DNA from: Streptomyces brasiliensis
Lineage (GTDB): Bacteria > Actinomycetota > Actinomycetes > Streptomycetales > Streptomycetaceae
Direction of reading: 5' to 3'
NCBI RefSeq assembly: GCF_014647875.1
Contig: NZ_BMQA01000004.1
Location: forward strand, 1-64,000
DNA: 64,000 nucleotides
Each line of letters opens with the position of its first letter. Position 1 is the stretch's first letter. The notes beneath the pieces are model-generated. The model had not been told where the DNA came from. It made no database searches and saw only the letters and a program-made list of their open reading frames with translations. Shown here in pieces: positions 27,796 through 36,224 of the stretch. The position numbers were made by a program, and so were the translations under genes.

Positions 27796-28904
27796 CCCAC
27801 CGGCAGCCAGAACAGCAGGCCGAGCGTGATCCACGTGTAGGTGTTGCTGCCGAGGAACCCGTCGACGCCGGAGGCGTCCTCGAACCACAGCCACACCACG
27901 CTGGTGCACAGCACCGCGTAGAGGGCGCCCGCGACGCGCGGGTACCCGGCGCGCGCCAGTACGGCGAACGACGGCAGCAGCCAGACCAGATGGTGCACCC
28001 AGGTGATCGGGCTGACGAGGCAGGCCGTGAGACCGGTGAGGGCGAACGCGGCGATCCAGTCCCCGGCCGCGACGGCCCGGCGCGCCCGCCACGCCCACAC
28101 GCACAGCACGAGCAGGACCGCGGTCGCCCACAGGGGCCGCTCCGTTTCGCCCAGCCGGGCCAGCACGCCCTGCAGCGACTGGTTCGACACATAGTCGAGC
28201 CGGCCCACCCGGCTGGTGTCCCACAGCGCCTCGGTCCAGTAGAAGCGCGAGGCCGCGGGGTCCGCCCAGGCCGCGAGCGCGGTCGCGCCCAGGGCGACGG
28301 CCGTCGCGACCGCGGCGGCGCGCCACCGGCGGGTGAGCAGCAGCAGGCCGATGAAGACGGCGGGCGTGAGCTTGATCGCGGCGGCGAGCCCGATGCCGAC
28401 CCCCGCCCAGCGGCCCCGGCCGGTCGACAGCAGCCAGCTGTCGCCGAGGACAAGGGCCAGCAGCAGGAGGTTCACCTGGCCGAAGCTGAAGGTGTCGCGC
28501 AACGGCTCGAACAGGGCGAGCCCGCACAGGGCCAGGCACCAGCCGTACCAGCCGTACCGCCGCCAGTGCGGCCCGGCCAGAATCCGCAGCACGACCGCCA
28601 GCGCCGCCAGGTTGAACAGCAGGGCGACGGCGATCGCGGTGTGCAGACCCATCAGGGCCATCGGCAGCATGCCGACCGCGGCGAACGGCGGGTAGGTGAA
28701 GCCGTACGCCGTCCCGGGCACCCGGTAGTCGTAGATCCACCCGCCGTGGTGGACCCAGGTGTCGACCGCCCCGTAGTAGACGCGCAGGTCGAACCAGTCA
28801 CGCAGCAGCGGCACGGTCACCGTGAAGGCGGTGACGACGGCGGCCAGCATCAGGACGAGCAGCAGCCGGCCCCGGTCGGTCGCGGGCCACTTCGGCGCCT
28901 TCAC
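27516..28904 (-). CDS. GT87-type polyprenol-dependent mannosyltransferase
   Basis: A 462-residue integral membrane glycosyltransferase (DUF2029/GT87), with about ten membrane segments. Conserved features include the early D-L-R-V-Y-Y-G-A-V-D loop with F-T-Y-P-P-F-A-A, and A-A-I-K-L-T-P-A-V-F and V-S-P-I-T-W-V-H-H. Such enzymes use polyprenyl-phospho-mannose to extend lipid-linked mannans. GTG at 28904 overlaps the stop of the preceding gene (GTGA), so the two are coupled. The conserved body ends near L-L-F-W-L-P-V-G-Q-P; the last roughly 90 residues are low-complexity Ala/Pro/Ser and run antisense through the carboxypeptidase gene, which suggests an original stop near 27795 has been lost. Confidence 0.86.
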   Translation of the reverse strand: MKAPKWPATDRGRLLLVLMLAAVVTAFTVTVPLLRDWFDLRVYYGAVDTWVHHGGWIYDYRVPGTAYGFTYPPFAAVGMLPMALMGLHTAIAVALLFNLAALAVVLRILAGPHWRRYGWYGWCLALCGLALFEPLRDTFSFGQVNLLLLALVLGDSWLLSTGRGRWAGVGIGLAAAIKLTPAVFIGLLLLTRRWRAAAVATAVALGATALAAWADPAASRFYWTEALWDTSRVGRLDYVSNQSLQGVLARLGETERPLWATAVLLVLCVWAWRARRAVAAGDWIAAFALTGLTACLVSPITWVHHLVWLLPSFAVLARAGYPRVAGALYAVLCTSVVWLWFEDASGVDGFLGSNTYTWITLGLLFWLPVGQPRADRAALTRSASATAPAPSPAMPAMAPVPGQPDPSSGTDDAAAAGAGTGAGLDAARSASSEPTGSTCPAAAKPQSSSARASSYTANPPPS

Positions 28905-30295
28905 GCCGTACGCTCCATGGCCGGGGCCTGAGTGGCCTGGTGGGCCTGCCACAGGACGACCACGGCGAGCACTCCGCCCGAGACGGCCAGCACCAGTTGG
29001 CCGGTGTCCACGGGCCCGCCGCTCGGCATCACGCCGAGGGCGAGTGCGCCGGTCACGGCCGCGACCCGGTGCCGCACCGAGGTGGTGGGCGCGGCGGCCG
29101 CGATCAGGAACAGACCCCACAGCGCGTACCAGGGACGGATCGCCGGGCCGAACGCGGCCACCACGGCGAGGCTGAGGCCGAGCGCGTACACCGGGCGCGG
29201 GCGCAGCCGCAGCCATATGAAGAGCACGGCGGCGGCGGTCACGGCCAGGCCGAGCACGTGCCAGGCCGGCACGGCCAGCGGCGCCAGATCGCTGCCGAGG
29301 TGTTCGAGCAGCGCGCCGGTGGCGCGGCCGAGCAGACTGGTGAGCGCCCAGTTGTGCGGGGAGACGGGGGTGTCCAGGGCGCCGATCCAGCCGTATCCCG
29401 TACCAGCGACGGCCGTGGCCGCCACAGTGGTCGCCGCGGCCGTGGCCGTGGTCGTCAGCACGGCCCGCGCCGGGCGGCGGCCCGCGTGCACCTGGACGAC
29501 CACCACCGCGAGGAGCCCGAGTGCGGCGGGCGCCTTGACCAGGGCGGCGAGCGTGACGAGGACGGCGCCCAGCACCGGCCACCGGCCGAGCGCCGCGACC
29601 AGGCCGAGACCGAGCAGACCGAGCATGATCGCGTCGTTGTGGGCGCCGGCGACCAGGTGCAGCAGGACGAGCGGGTTGAGGGCTCCCAGCCACAGGGCGG
29701 CGGCCGGGTCGGCTCCGCTGTGCCGGGCCAGACGGGGCAGCGCGGCCGCCATCAGGGCGACACCGAGCAGGGCGACGAGCCTCATCCCGAAGAGTCCGGC
29801 GGGCAGTTCACCGCGGGTGAGCGCGGACAGGGCGGAGGCGAGGCCGAGGAACGCGGGGCCGTACGGGGCGGCGGTGTGCTGCCAGACCGGGGCGACCTCG
29901 TCCGCGAGCGGGCCGCCGAGCTGCGCGGGTCCGTGCGCGTACACGTCGATGTGCGCATCGACCATGGCACCCTGCGCGAGATAGCTGTACACGTCCCGGC
30001 TGAACAGCGGCGGCGCGAGCAGCAGCGGGGTCGCCCAGAGGGCGAGGACGAGGAGCAGGGCGCGCGGGGTGGGCGGTTCGTCGCTGCGCACGAGGCGGCC
30101 GAGCAGTGCCCAGGCCGCTATCAGCAGGACGACGCCGAAGTAGACCCCGACCAGTCCGAGGACCGCCTGGGCCGAGGCGGGGGCCAGGAGATCCTCGACA
30201 GGCAGGGCACCGGCCGTCTCACCACCCAACGCGAGAAAGGCGGTACCGGCCAGACCGAGTACCTGGCAGCGGCGGAGATCGACGGGGAAAGCCAT
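28901..30295 (-). CDS. mptB: MptB-like alpha-1,6-mannosyltransferase
   Basis: A 464-residue multi-pass membrane protein of the MptB family, which in mycobacteria and corynebacteria builds the alpha-1,6-mannan core of lipomannan using polyprenyl-phospho-mannose. Typical stretches are F-S-R-D-V-Y-S-Y-L-A-Q-G, P-Y-G-P-A-F-L-G-L, L-N-P-L-V-L-L-H-L-V-A-G-A-H-N-D-A and G-P-A-I-R-P-W-Y-A-L-W. An ATG at 30295 is used; a TTG three codons earlier is the alternative. It leads a coupled pair with the GT87 enzyme. Streptomyces use related mannosyltransferases for glycolipids and protein O-mannosylation, so the exact acceptor is uncertain. Confidence 0.85.
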   Translation of the reverse strand: MAFPVDLRRCQVLGLAGTAFLALGGETAGALPVEDLLAPASAQAVLGLVGVYFGVVLLIAAWALLGRLVRSDEPPTPRALLLVLALWATPLLLAPPLFSRDVYSYLAQGAMVDAHIDVYAHGPAQLGGPLADEVAPVWQHTAAPYGPAFLGLASALSALTRGELPAGLFGMRLVALLGVALMAAALPRLARHSGADPAAALWLGALNPLVLLHLVAGAHNDAIMLGLLGLGLVAALGRWPVLGAVLVTLAALVKAPAALGLLAVVVVQVHAGRRPARAVLTTTATAAATTVAATAVAGTGYGWIGALDTPVSPHNWALTSLLGRATGALLEHLGSDLAPLAVPAWHVLGLAVTAAAVLFIWLRLRPRPVYALGLSLAVVAAFGPAIRPWYALWGLFLIAAAAPTTSVRHRVAAVTGALALGVMPSGGPVDTGQLVLAVSGGVLAVVVLWQAHQATQAPAMERTA

Positions 30296-30457
30296 GGCCA
30301 ACACTCGGGAATCGTGTCAACACGGGGTGGCCGGAAGGCGACGAGCGGCCTTCTGCGCGGCAGCCGACGTGTGACCTCTGTGTGCGGCAGCCGGCGAAAG
30401 ACCTGCGTGTGGCGGGGTGACTGTGCGTTCCTGACTACGAGTTCACCGACGCATGTC

Positions 30458-30473
30458 GACAAGTCCACTTGTC
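30458..30473. promoter_or_regulatory. 16-base palindrome between glsA and mptB
   Basis: GACAAGT-CC-ACTTGTC is a perfect 7-2-7 palindrome ending directly at the glutaminase stop codon, 163 bases upstream of mptB. The 2-base loop makes a hairpin terminator unlikely, so it is listed as an operator candidate for the mannosyltransferase pair. The region between holds two copies of GCGGCAGCCG and no gene. Confidence 0.35.
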
Positions 30474-31412
30474 TCAGAACACCGACAGTCCCGTCAGCGT
30501 CGTGAATCCGTCCAGCGCCGCCACCCCCGCCACCGAGTTGCCGCGCTCGTCCAGGCCCGGGCTCCAGACACACAGGGTGCAGCGGCCCGGGACGACGGCG
30601 ATGATGCCGCCGCCCACACCGCTCTTGCCGGGCAGCCCGACCCGGTAGGCGAAGTCACCCGCCGCGTCGTACGTCCCGCACGTCAGCATCACCGCGTTGA
30701 CCTGCTTGGCCTGGCTGCGCGTGAGCAGCCGGGTGCCGTCGGCGCGGATGCCGTGCCGGGCCAGGAAGGTGGTGGCCAGAGCGAGGTCGGCGCAGGAGGC
30801 GGCGACGGAGCACTGGCGGAAGTACTGGTCGAGCAGCACCGGCACCGGGTTGTCGATGTTGCCGTACGACGCCATGAAATGGCCGAGGGCCGCATTGCGG
30901 TCGCCGTGCGTGGCCTCGGAGGCGGCGACCTCCCGGTCGAAGTCCAGTTCCGGGTTGCCGCTCTCCGCCCGCAGGAACGTCAGCAGCTCCCCGGCCGCGT
31001 CTCCGGTACGGGTCTGGAGGCGGTCGGTGACGACGAGCGCGCCCGCGTTGATGAAGGGGTTGCGCGGAATGCCGTTCTCGTACTCCAGCTGGACCAGGGA
31101 GTTGAACGGGTTGCCGGAGGGCTCACGGCTCACGTGCTCCCAGAGTTCGTCGCCCTCGCGGGCCAGGTCGAGGGCGAGGGTGAAGACCTTGGTGATGGAC
31201 TGCGTCGAGAACGGCTGCCGCCAGTCCCCCACCCCGTAGACCGTGCCGTCCAGCTCGGCGACGGCCATGCCGAAGCGACGCGGATCGCACGCGGCGAGCG
31301 CCGGGATGTAGTCGGCGGGACGCCCGCGGCCCGGCGTCCGGTCCACTTCCTCGGCGATGCGCTCCAGGACCGGCAGGTAGGTGAGCGACGACGTCGTTGC
31401 CATGATCACCAT
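30474..31412 (-). CDS. glsA: Glutaminase
   Basis: A 312-residue serine-dependent glutaminase converting L-glutamine to L-glutamate and ammonia. Motifs: P-F-S-T-Q-S-I-T-K-V-F (catalytic S-x-x-K), E-P-S-G-N-P-F-N-S-L, N-P-F-I-N-A-G-A-L, and the late G-L-P-G-K-S-G-V-G-G-G-I. Length fits the family (about 310). ATG at 31412 has GGAGG 4 bases upstream; an ATG three codons on is too far from it. It is the last gene of the cluster regulator, asparaginase, aspA and glutaminase, 36 bases after the aspA remnant. Confidence 0.95.
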   Translation of the reverse strand: MVIMATTSSLTYLPVLERIAEEVDRTPGRGRPADYIPALAACDPRRFGMAVAELDGTVYGVGDWRQPFSTQSITKVFTLALDLAREGDELWEHVSREPSGNPFNSLVQLEYENGIPRNPFINAGALVVTDRLQTRTGDAAGELLTFLRAESGNPELDFDREVAASEATHGDRNAALGHFMASYGNIDNPVPVLLDQYFRQCSVAASCADLALATTFLARHGIRADGTRLLTRSQAKQVNAVMLTCGTYDAAGDFAYRVGLPGKSGVGGGIIAVVPGRCTLCVWSPGLDERGNSVAGVAALDGFTTLTGLSVF

Positions 31413-31448
31413 TGTGCCTCCGGGCCGGCCCCGGCGCGTTGTGGCAGA

Positions 31449-32860
31449 TCAGGCGGCAGGCGCACCGCTGCCCGCGACGGTCTCGGGGCGCAGCAGATCG
31501 GCTGGGGTCTCGGCGGGCAACAGCCTCTTCTCCAGGACGAGTTCGGCCACGCCCCGGCCGGTGGTGAGGGCCTCCCTGGCGATGTCGGTCGCGGCCATGT
31601 ACCCGATGTGCGGGTTGAGGGCGGTGACCAGACCGATGGAGTTCTCGACGCTCGCGCGCAGGGCCTCGGTGCTGGCGGTGATGCCGCAGACGCAGCGCTC
31701 GGCGAGGGTCGGGCAGGCGTTGCGCAGGTGCGCGACGCTCTTGGACAGGGAGTGCAGGATGACCGGCTCGAACGCGTTGAGCTGGAGCTGTCCGGACTCG
31801 GCGATCATGGTGATGGCGACGTCGTTGCCGATCACCTCGAAGGCGACCTGGTTGACCACCTCGGGGATCAACGGGTCGACCTTGCCGGGCATTGATGCTC
31901 GAACCGGCCTGCACCGGCGGCAGATCGATCTCGCCCAGGCCCGCGCGCGGCCTCGAGGACAGCAGGCGCAGGTCGTTGCAGCTCTTGGAGAGCTTGACGG
32001 CGATGCGTTTGAGGACGCCGGACATCTGGACGAACGCGCCGCAGTCCTGGGTGGCTTCGACCAGGTTGGCCGCGGCGACCAGCGGCAGGCCGGTGATGCC
32101 GGCGAGGTGGCGGCGGGCCGATTCGGCGTATCCCGCAGGCGCGTTGAGGCCCGTACCGATGGCCGTGGCGCCCAGGTTGATCTCATGGATCAGCTCGAGG
32201 GCCTCCGCGAGCCGGCCGCGGTCCTCGTCGAGCATGACGGTGTACGCCGAGAACTCCTGCCCCGGCCTCATCGGCACCGCGTCCTGGAGCTGGGTACGCC
32301 CCATCTTCAGGACCTCGCGGAACTCGACGGCCTTGTGGGCGAAGGCGTCCTGGAGCACGGCCATCGCCTTGAGCAGGCCGTGCACCGCGAATACGGTCGC
32401 GATCTTGACGGCGGTCGGGTAGACGTCGTTGGTGGACTGGCTGAGGTTGACGTCCTCGTTGGGGTGCAGGTACCGGTACTGCCCCCTCGCGTGACCCTGC
32501 AGCTCCAGCGCCCGGTTGGCGACGACCTCGTCGGCTTTCATGTTCGTCGAGGTGCCGGCGCCGCCCTGGATGACGTCGACGACGAACTGGTCGTGCAGCT
32601 TTCCGGCGCGGATCTCCCGGCAGGCGCGCGACGATCGCGGCGGCCTTTCCCGGCGCCGGCAGGCCGAGTTCCTCGTTCGCGAGGGCGGCGGCCTCCTTGA
32701 CGGCGGCCAGGGCGTCGATCAGATGCGGGTACGCGGAGATCGGGGTGCCGGTGATGGGGAAGTTCTACGTCGCGCGCAGGGTGTGGACACCCCAGTACGC
32801 GTGGGCGGGGACGTCACGGTCGGCGAGCAGGTCGTGCTCGCGTCGGGTCGCGGCGGTCAT
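31449..32860 (-). pseudogene. aspA: Aspartate ammonia-lyase, broken in three places
   Basis: The whole aspartase can be read in pieces. N-terminus from 32860: [13 protein letters not shown] and [10 protein letters not shown], then a TAG at 32765-32767 where the family has Glu, then N-F-P-I-T-G-T-P-I-S. A frameshift near 32630 restores G-G-A-G-T-S-T-N-M and D-V-N-L-S-Q-S-T-N-D-V-Y-P-T. A second frameshift at about 31892 (one extra base) falls inside the signature loop, splitting G-S-S-I from M-P-G-K-V. The C-terminus then runs to the stop at 31449. The intact enzyme would make fumarate and ammonia from aspartate. Three separate lesions are hard to explain by sequencing error alone, while asparaginase and glutaminase on either side are intact. 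Confidence 0.88.
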
Positions 32861-32897
32861 GAGGGCGGGGGTCCTCTTTCGGGGTACGGAGGTGAGT

Positions 32898-32916
32898 GCG
32901 CCCCCGCAAGGGGCGC
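32898..32916. terminator. Hairpin between asparaginase and aspA
   Basis: GCGCCCC (32898-32904) and GGGGCGC (32910-32916) form a perfect 7-base stem with a 5-base loop, 38 bases before the aspA start. It may reduce read-through from the asparaginase gene. Confidence 0.45.
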
Positions 32917-33016
32917 GGGCGGTATCGACTTGCGGCTCCGCCGCGTGGGCGCGACCAGCCACACGCGGCTCGCAGACCGGCGGCGGCCCGCAGTTCCTCA
33001 TCGGGAATCGGCAGAA

Positions 33017-34033
33017 CTACGCGCAGGCAGTGAGCGGAGCCGGGTCAAGCGCACGCACCGGACGAACGCATCCCACCGGCTCCCCTCCCCCGAGCAGCGG
33101 CTCACCCGCGAACTCGGTCAGCAACTCGGGGTCCACGCCCGCGCGAGCGAGCGCGGCCGCCGCGACCGGGATGCGCGCCCGGTTCGCTCCGTCGGCGATC
33201 TTGACCGCGACGGCACGACCGTCGGGCAGTGCGGCGACCTGGACGCCCTCGAAGCCGTCCTTGGCGAGCAGCCCGGGCACGGCCCGCATCAGCGCGGCGA
33301 CGTCCCGTCCGGCGCCGGAGGCCATTTCGGCGTGCTCGCGCATCGCATCGGCGACACGCGCCTCGGGGGTGCCGGGCGCGGCCGAGGCGACACGGGCGAA
33401 CGCGCGGGCCAGGCCGTGCAGAGAGACGGCGAACAGGGGCGCACCGCATCCGTCGACCGTGACCCGGGCGACGCGCTGACCGCTGAGGTCCTCGACGCTC
33501 TCGGCGATCGTCTGCTGGAGGGGGTGGGCCGGGTCGAGGTAGTCGTCCAGGGACCAGCCGTTGAGCTTGGCCGTGCAGAGCATGGCGGCGTGCTTGCCGG
33601 AGCAGTTCTGGGCGAGCCGGGAGGGCAGCCGGCCCGCGCGCACCCAGTTGTCGCGTACGGCGGGGTCGTACGGCATGTCGGTGACGTTGCGCAGGTCGTC
33701 CTCGGCGAGGCCGGCGAGGACGAGGATGCGGCGGGTGCCGGCGAGATGCCGTTCCTCGCCGGAGTGGCTGGCGGCGGCCAGCGAGAGCAGGTCGCCGTCG
33801 AGCGGCAGACCCGCCCGCACCATGGCCACGGCCTGGACGGGCTTGAGTGCCGAGCGCGGGTAGAAGGCGGCCTCGATGTCGCCGAGCTGGAACTCGACGT
33901 CGCCGTCGGCGCCGAGGACGACGACGGAACCGTAGTGGATGCCCTCGACGACTCCGCCGCGTATGAGGTGGGCGACGGGGGCGTGGAGGGGTTCGCGGAC
34001 GAGGGGTGCGTCCGCGGGAGAGGTGCTGTACAT
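33017..34033 (-). CDS. L-asparaginase II-family protein
   Basis: A 338-residue member of the PF06089 asparaginase family, distinct from the classical periplasmic type. Typical stretches: A-F-Y-P-R-S-A-L-K-P-V-Q-A, A-A-A-S-H-S-G-E, and N-C-S-G-K-H-A-A-M-L, with V-D-G-C-G-A-P later. These carry the Ser/Lys residues thought to be catalytic. Start at 34033 (M-Y-S-T-S-P-A-D-A-P). Lies 44 bases after the FadR-type regulator on the same strand. It would give aspartate for the (now broken) ammonia-lyase downstream. Confidence 0.88.
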   Translation of the reverse strand: MYSTSPADAPLVREPLHAPVAHLIRGGVVEGIHYGSVVVLGADGDVEFQLGDIEAAFYPRSALKPVQAVAMVRAGLPLDGDLLSLAAASHSGEERHLAGTRRILVLAGLAEDDLRNVTDMPYDPAVRDNWVRAGRLPSRLAQNCSGKHAAMLCTAKLNGWSLDDYLDPAHPLQQTIAESVEDLSGQRVARVTVDGCGAPLFAVSLHGLARAFARVASAAPGTPEARVADAMREHAEMASGAGRDVAALMRAVPGLLAKDGFEGVQVAALPDGRAVAVKIADGANRARIPVAAAALARAGVDPELLTEFAGEPLLGGGEPVGCVRPVRALDPAPLTACA

Positions 34034-34077
34034 GGCTGTCCGGCTCACTGGTGGGGTGGAGTGGGCTCGCGTGGGGT

Positions 34078-34830
34078 TCACGCGTCGGCCCGGCCTGGTG
34101 CGGTGGTGTCCGCGCGTTCTGCGGTCGTGTCTCCGCGCGAGGAGCGCACGATGTCGGTGAGGGTCGTCTCGACCCGGTCGAGGTGGTGGCTCATGGCCTC
34201 CACCGCGTCGTGCTCGGAACCGTCGGCCAGCGCCTCGACGATCGCCCGGTGCTCGCGGTTGGACTGCTCGCGGCGGCCGCCCAGTTCGTTGAGGAAGGCC
34301 GACTGCCGTGCGAGCGCGTCCCGGATCTCCTCGATCAGCCGACGGAATACCGGGTTCTGCGCGGCCTCGGCCACGGCGAGGTGGAAGAGGGTGTCCATCG
34401 CGACCCATGCGGTGGTGTCGGTCTCCCGCTCCATACGGTCCAGGAGGTGGGCCAGGCGGTCGAGGTTCTCCGGGGTGCGGCGCAGCGCCGCGTACCCGGC
34501 GACGGGGATCTCGATATGGCGGCGCACCTCGAGCAGGTCGCTGGCCGCGTAGTCGCCGAACGTGGGGTCCTCCACGGCACTGGCGACGACGAAGGTGCCC
34601 TTGCCGGTCTTGGAGACCGTCAGGCCCATCGTCTGCAGGGCCCGCAGCGCCTCGCGCAGCACGGGCCGGGAGACCTCGAGCGTGCGGCACAGCTCCGCCT
34701 CGGACGGGAGCTTGTCGCCTATGGCGTACTCGCCGCGCTCGATGGCGTTGCGGAGGTGGGCGAGCACCGCTTCCATCGCGCTGACGCGCCGCGGTCCGGA
34801 GCCACCTGTCTGGCTGTCTGACAGGTTCAC
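34078..34830 (-). CDS. FadR/GntR-family regulator (FCD domain)
   Basis: A 250-residue regulator with an N-terminal winged helix (M-E-A-V-L-A-H-L-R-N-A-I-E-R-G-E-Y-A-I-G-D-K-L-P-S-E-A-E-L) and an FCD ligand domain of six helices with metal-binding His residues (F-H-L-A-V-A-E-A-A and E-H-R-A-I-V-E-A-L). It heads the asparaginase, aspA and glutaminase cluster and likely represses it until an amino acid binds. The palindrome at 34804-34826 overlaps its first codons. If that site is bound, the N-terminal M-N-L-S-D-S-Q-T-G reading may be leader rather than protein; a later start would still keep the domain. Confidence 0.9.
   Translation of the reverse strand: MNLSDSQTGGSGPRRVSAMEAVLAHLRNAIERGEYAIGDKLPSEAELCRTLEVSRPVLREALRALQTMGLTVSKTGKGTFVVASAVEDPTFGDYAASDLLEVRRHIEIPVAGYAALRRTPENLDRLAHLLDRMERETDTTAWVAMDTLFHLAVAEAAQNPVFRRLIEEIRDALARQSAFLNELGGRREQSNREHRAIVEALADGSEHDAVEAMSHHLDRVETTLTDIVRSSRGDTTAERADTTAPGRADA
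34804..34826. promoter_or_regulatory. FadR-type operator overlapping the regulator start
   Basis: ACCTGTC (34804-34810) and GACAGGT (34820-34826) are perfect inverted arms; inside, CTGTC-T-GACAG (34814-34824) is a perfect 11-base palindrome matching the T-N-G-T-C-N-G-A-C-N-A style of FadR-family sites. It lies within the first codons of the regulator gene, fitting autorepression. Confidence 0.6.
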
Positions 34831-34907
34831 GTGTTGATGGTCCGGTGGGACGGGGCCGCTGTCAAGGTGAGGCGAGGTGACAGGGGTCTCAGGCGTGAAA
34901 GGACGAC

Positions 34908-34940
34908 GGGCGTGAAGCCTGTCGTGGAGGCTTCACGCCC
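34908..34940 (-). terminator. Strong hairpin terminator of uppP
   Basis: GGGCGTGAAGCCT (34908-34920) and its exact complement (34928-34940) form a 13-base stem with a 7-base loop, starting 40 bases past the uppP stop codon. It also separates uppP from the FadR-type regulator gene. Confidence 0.85.
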
Positions 34941-34979
34941 GGGACGGTCGACCGGCGACGGTCGGATCTCCGAACTGTC

Positions 34980-35816
34980 TCAGCCGTCGAGGGCGCCCGT
35001 GGCCAGAAGACCGAAGAGGGCCACACCGATGACGATCCGGTAGAGCACAAAGGCGTTGAAGGAGTGCTTGGCGACGAACTTCAGCAGCCAGGCGATGGAG
35101 GCGTAGGCCACGACGAAGGAGACCACCGTGCCGACGACCAGCGGCGCGGCGCCGACACCCGCACCCAGGGCGTCCTTGAGTTCGTACAGGCCGGCGCCGG
35201 TCAGAGCCGGGATGCCGAGGAAGAACGAGAGACGGGTGGCGGCCACCCGGTCCAGGTCGAGGATGAGCGCCGTGGACATGGTGGCGCCGGAGCGGGAGAA
35301 GCCGGGGAAGAGCAGCGCGAGGATCTGCGAGCAGCCGACCAGCATCGCGTCCTTGAACGAGGTGTCGTCCTCACCCCGCTTGTGCCGGCCCATCTGGTCG
35401 GCCGCCCACATCACACCACTGCCCACGATCAGCGAGCCCGCGACCACCCAAAGAGAGGCGAGGGGGCCGTCGATGAGGGGCTTGGCGGCCAGGCCCACCA
35501 GGACGATCGGGATGGTGGCGTAGATCACCCACCAGGCGAACTTGTAGTCGTGGTGGTAGCGCTCCTCCCGGTTGCGCAGACCGCGGCCCCAGGCGGAGAC
35601 GATCCGCACGATGTCCTTGAAGAAGTACACGAGCACGGCGGCGATGGCGCCGACCTGGATGACGGCCGAGAACCCGACGACGGACTGGTCGTCGACGGGG
35701 ATGCCCATGAGCCCCTCGGTGATCTTGAGGTGGCCGGTGGAGGAGACGGGCAGGAACTCGGTCACCCCCTCGACGACTCCGAGGACGACGGCTTGACCGA
35801 CGGAGATGGCGCTCAT
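34980..35816 (-). CDS. uppP: Undecaprenyl-diphosphatase
   Basis: A 278-residue membrane phosphatase (BacA/UppP) that recycles the undecaprenyl carrier of peptidoglycan synthesis and gives bacitracin resistance. Motifs: G-V-V-E-G-V-T-E-F-L-P-V-S-S-T-G-H-L (active-site motif with E and S) and P-G-F-S-R-S-G-A-T (Arg motif). About seven or eight membrane segments. Start at 35816 gives M-S-A-I-S-V-G-Q-A-V-V-L-G. Single gene between a terminator and a long upstream region. Confidence 0.95.
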   Translation of the reverse strand: MSAISVGQAVVLGVVEGVTEFLPVSSTGHLKITEGLMGIPVDDQSVVGFSAVIQVGAIAAVLVYFFKDIVRIVSAWGRGLRNREERYHHDYKFAWWVIYATIPIVLVGLAAKPLIDGPLASLWVVAGSLIVGSGVMWAADQMGRHKRGEDDTSFKDAMLVGCSQILALLFPGFSRSGATMSTALILDLDRVAATRLSFFLGIPALTGAGLYELKDALGAGVGAAPLVVGTVVSFVVAYASIAWLLKFVAKHSFNAFVLYRIVIGVALFGLLATGALDG

Positions 35817-36224
35817 GGGATCCAGTTCTGAGAAGTGGGTCGACAGTGCTGTAGACAGTCTTACTACGCCGGGGTGCGAGGCAAGCACCTACGCCCGGAC
35901 GTCGAGGCAAGTACCTGCGCCCGGACGCTGTTGGGGGCCGCGGCTCCGACGAACGCGCCCTGAGCCCCGCCGCCGGACTCGCGAGAGGTTGGCGGCAGCG
36001 TAGAGGGCGGTGCCACCCTCGGTCAGCCTGAGCATCTCGCACGAGAAGGCCGAGGCGCCGTCGGGTCCCCGCGCAGCACGGGTGACCACCAGCAGTTGAA
36101 CGGCCAGCCGGTGACGTTCACCACGTCAGTTCACAACGACTTCTTACCCTCAGTGCCCGTTATGCCCGCTTCCTCCGGGCGTCCGAACAGCCGCGCCCTG
36201 GGCCGGGGAACAGGTTGCCGGCGC
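35817..36224. other. Upstream region of uppP with a direct repeat
   Basis: No gene is supported here. GACAGT occurs at 35842 and 35854, 12 bases apart and close to the uppP start, which may be a regulator site. A 23-base imperfect direct repeat lies at 35878-35900 and 35904-35926 (GAGGCAAGCACCTACGCCC and a version with two changes). Nothing else stands out to 36224. Confidence 0.5.

Noticed and set aside
28940..30505. 521-residue plus-strand frame opposite mptB
   Set aside because: Antisense shadow with His/Glu/Gln-rich sequence and no start signal.
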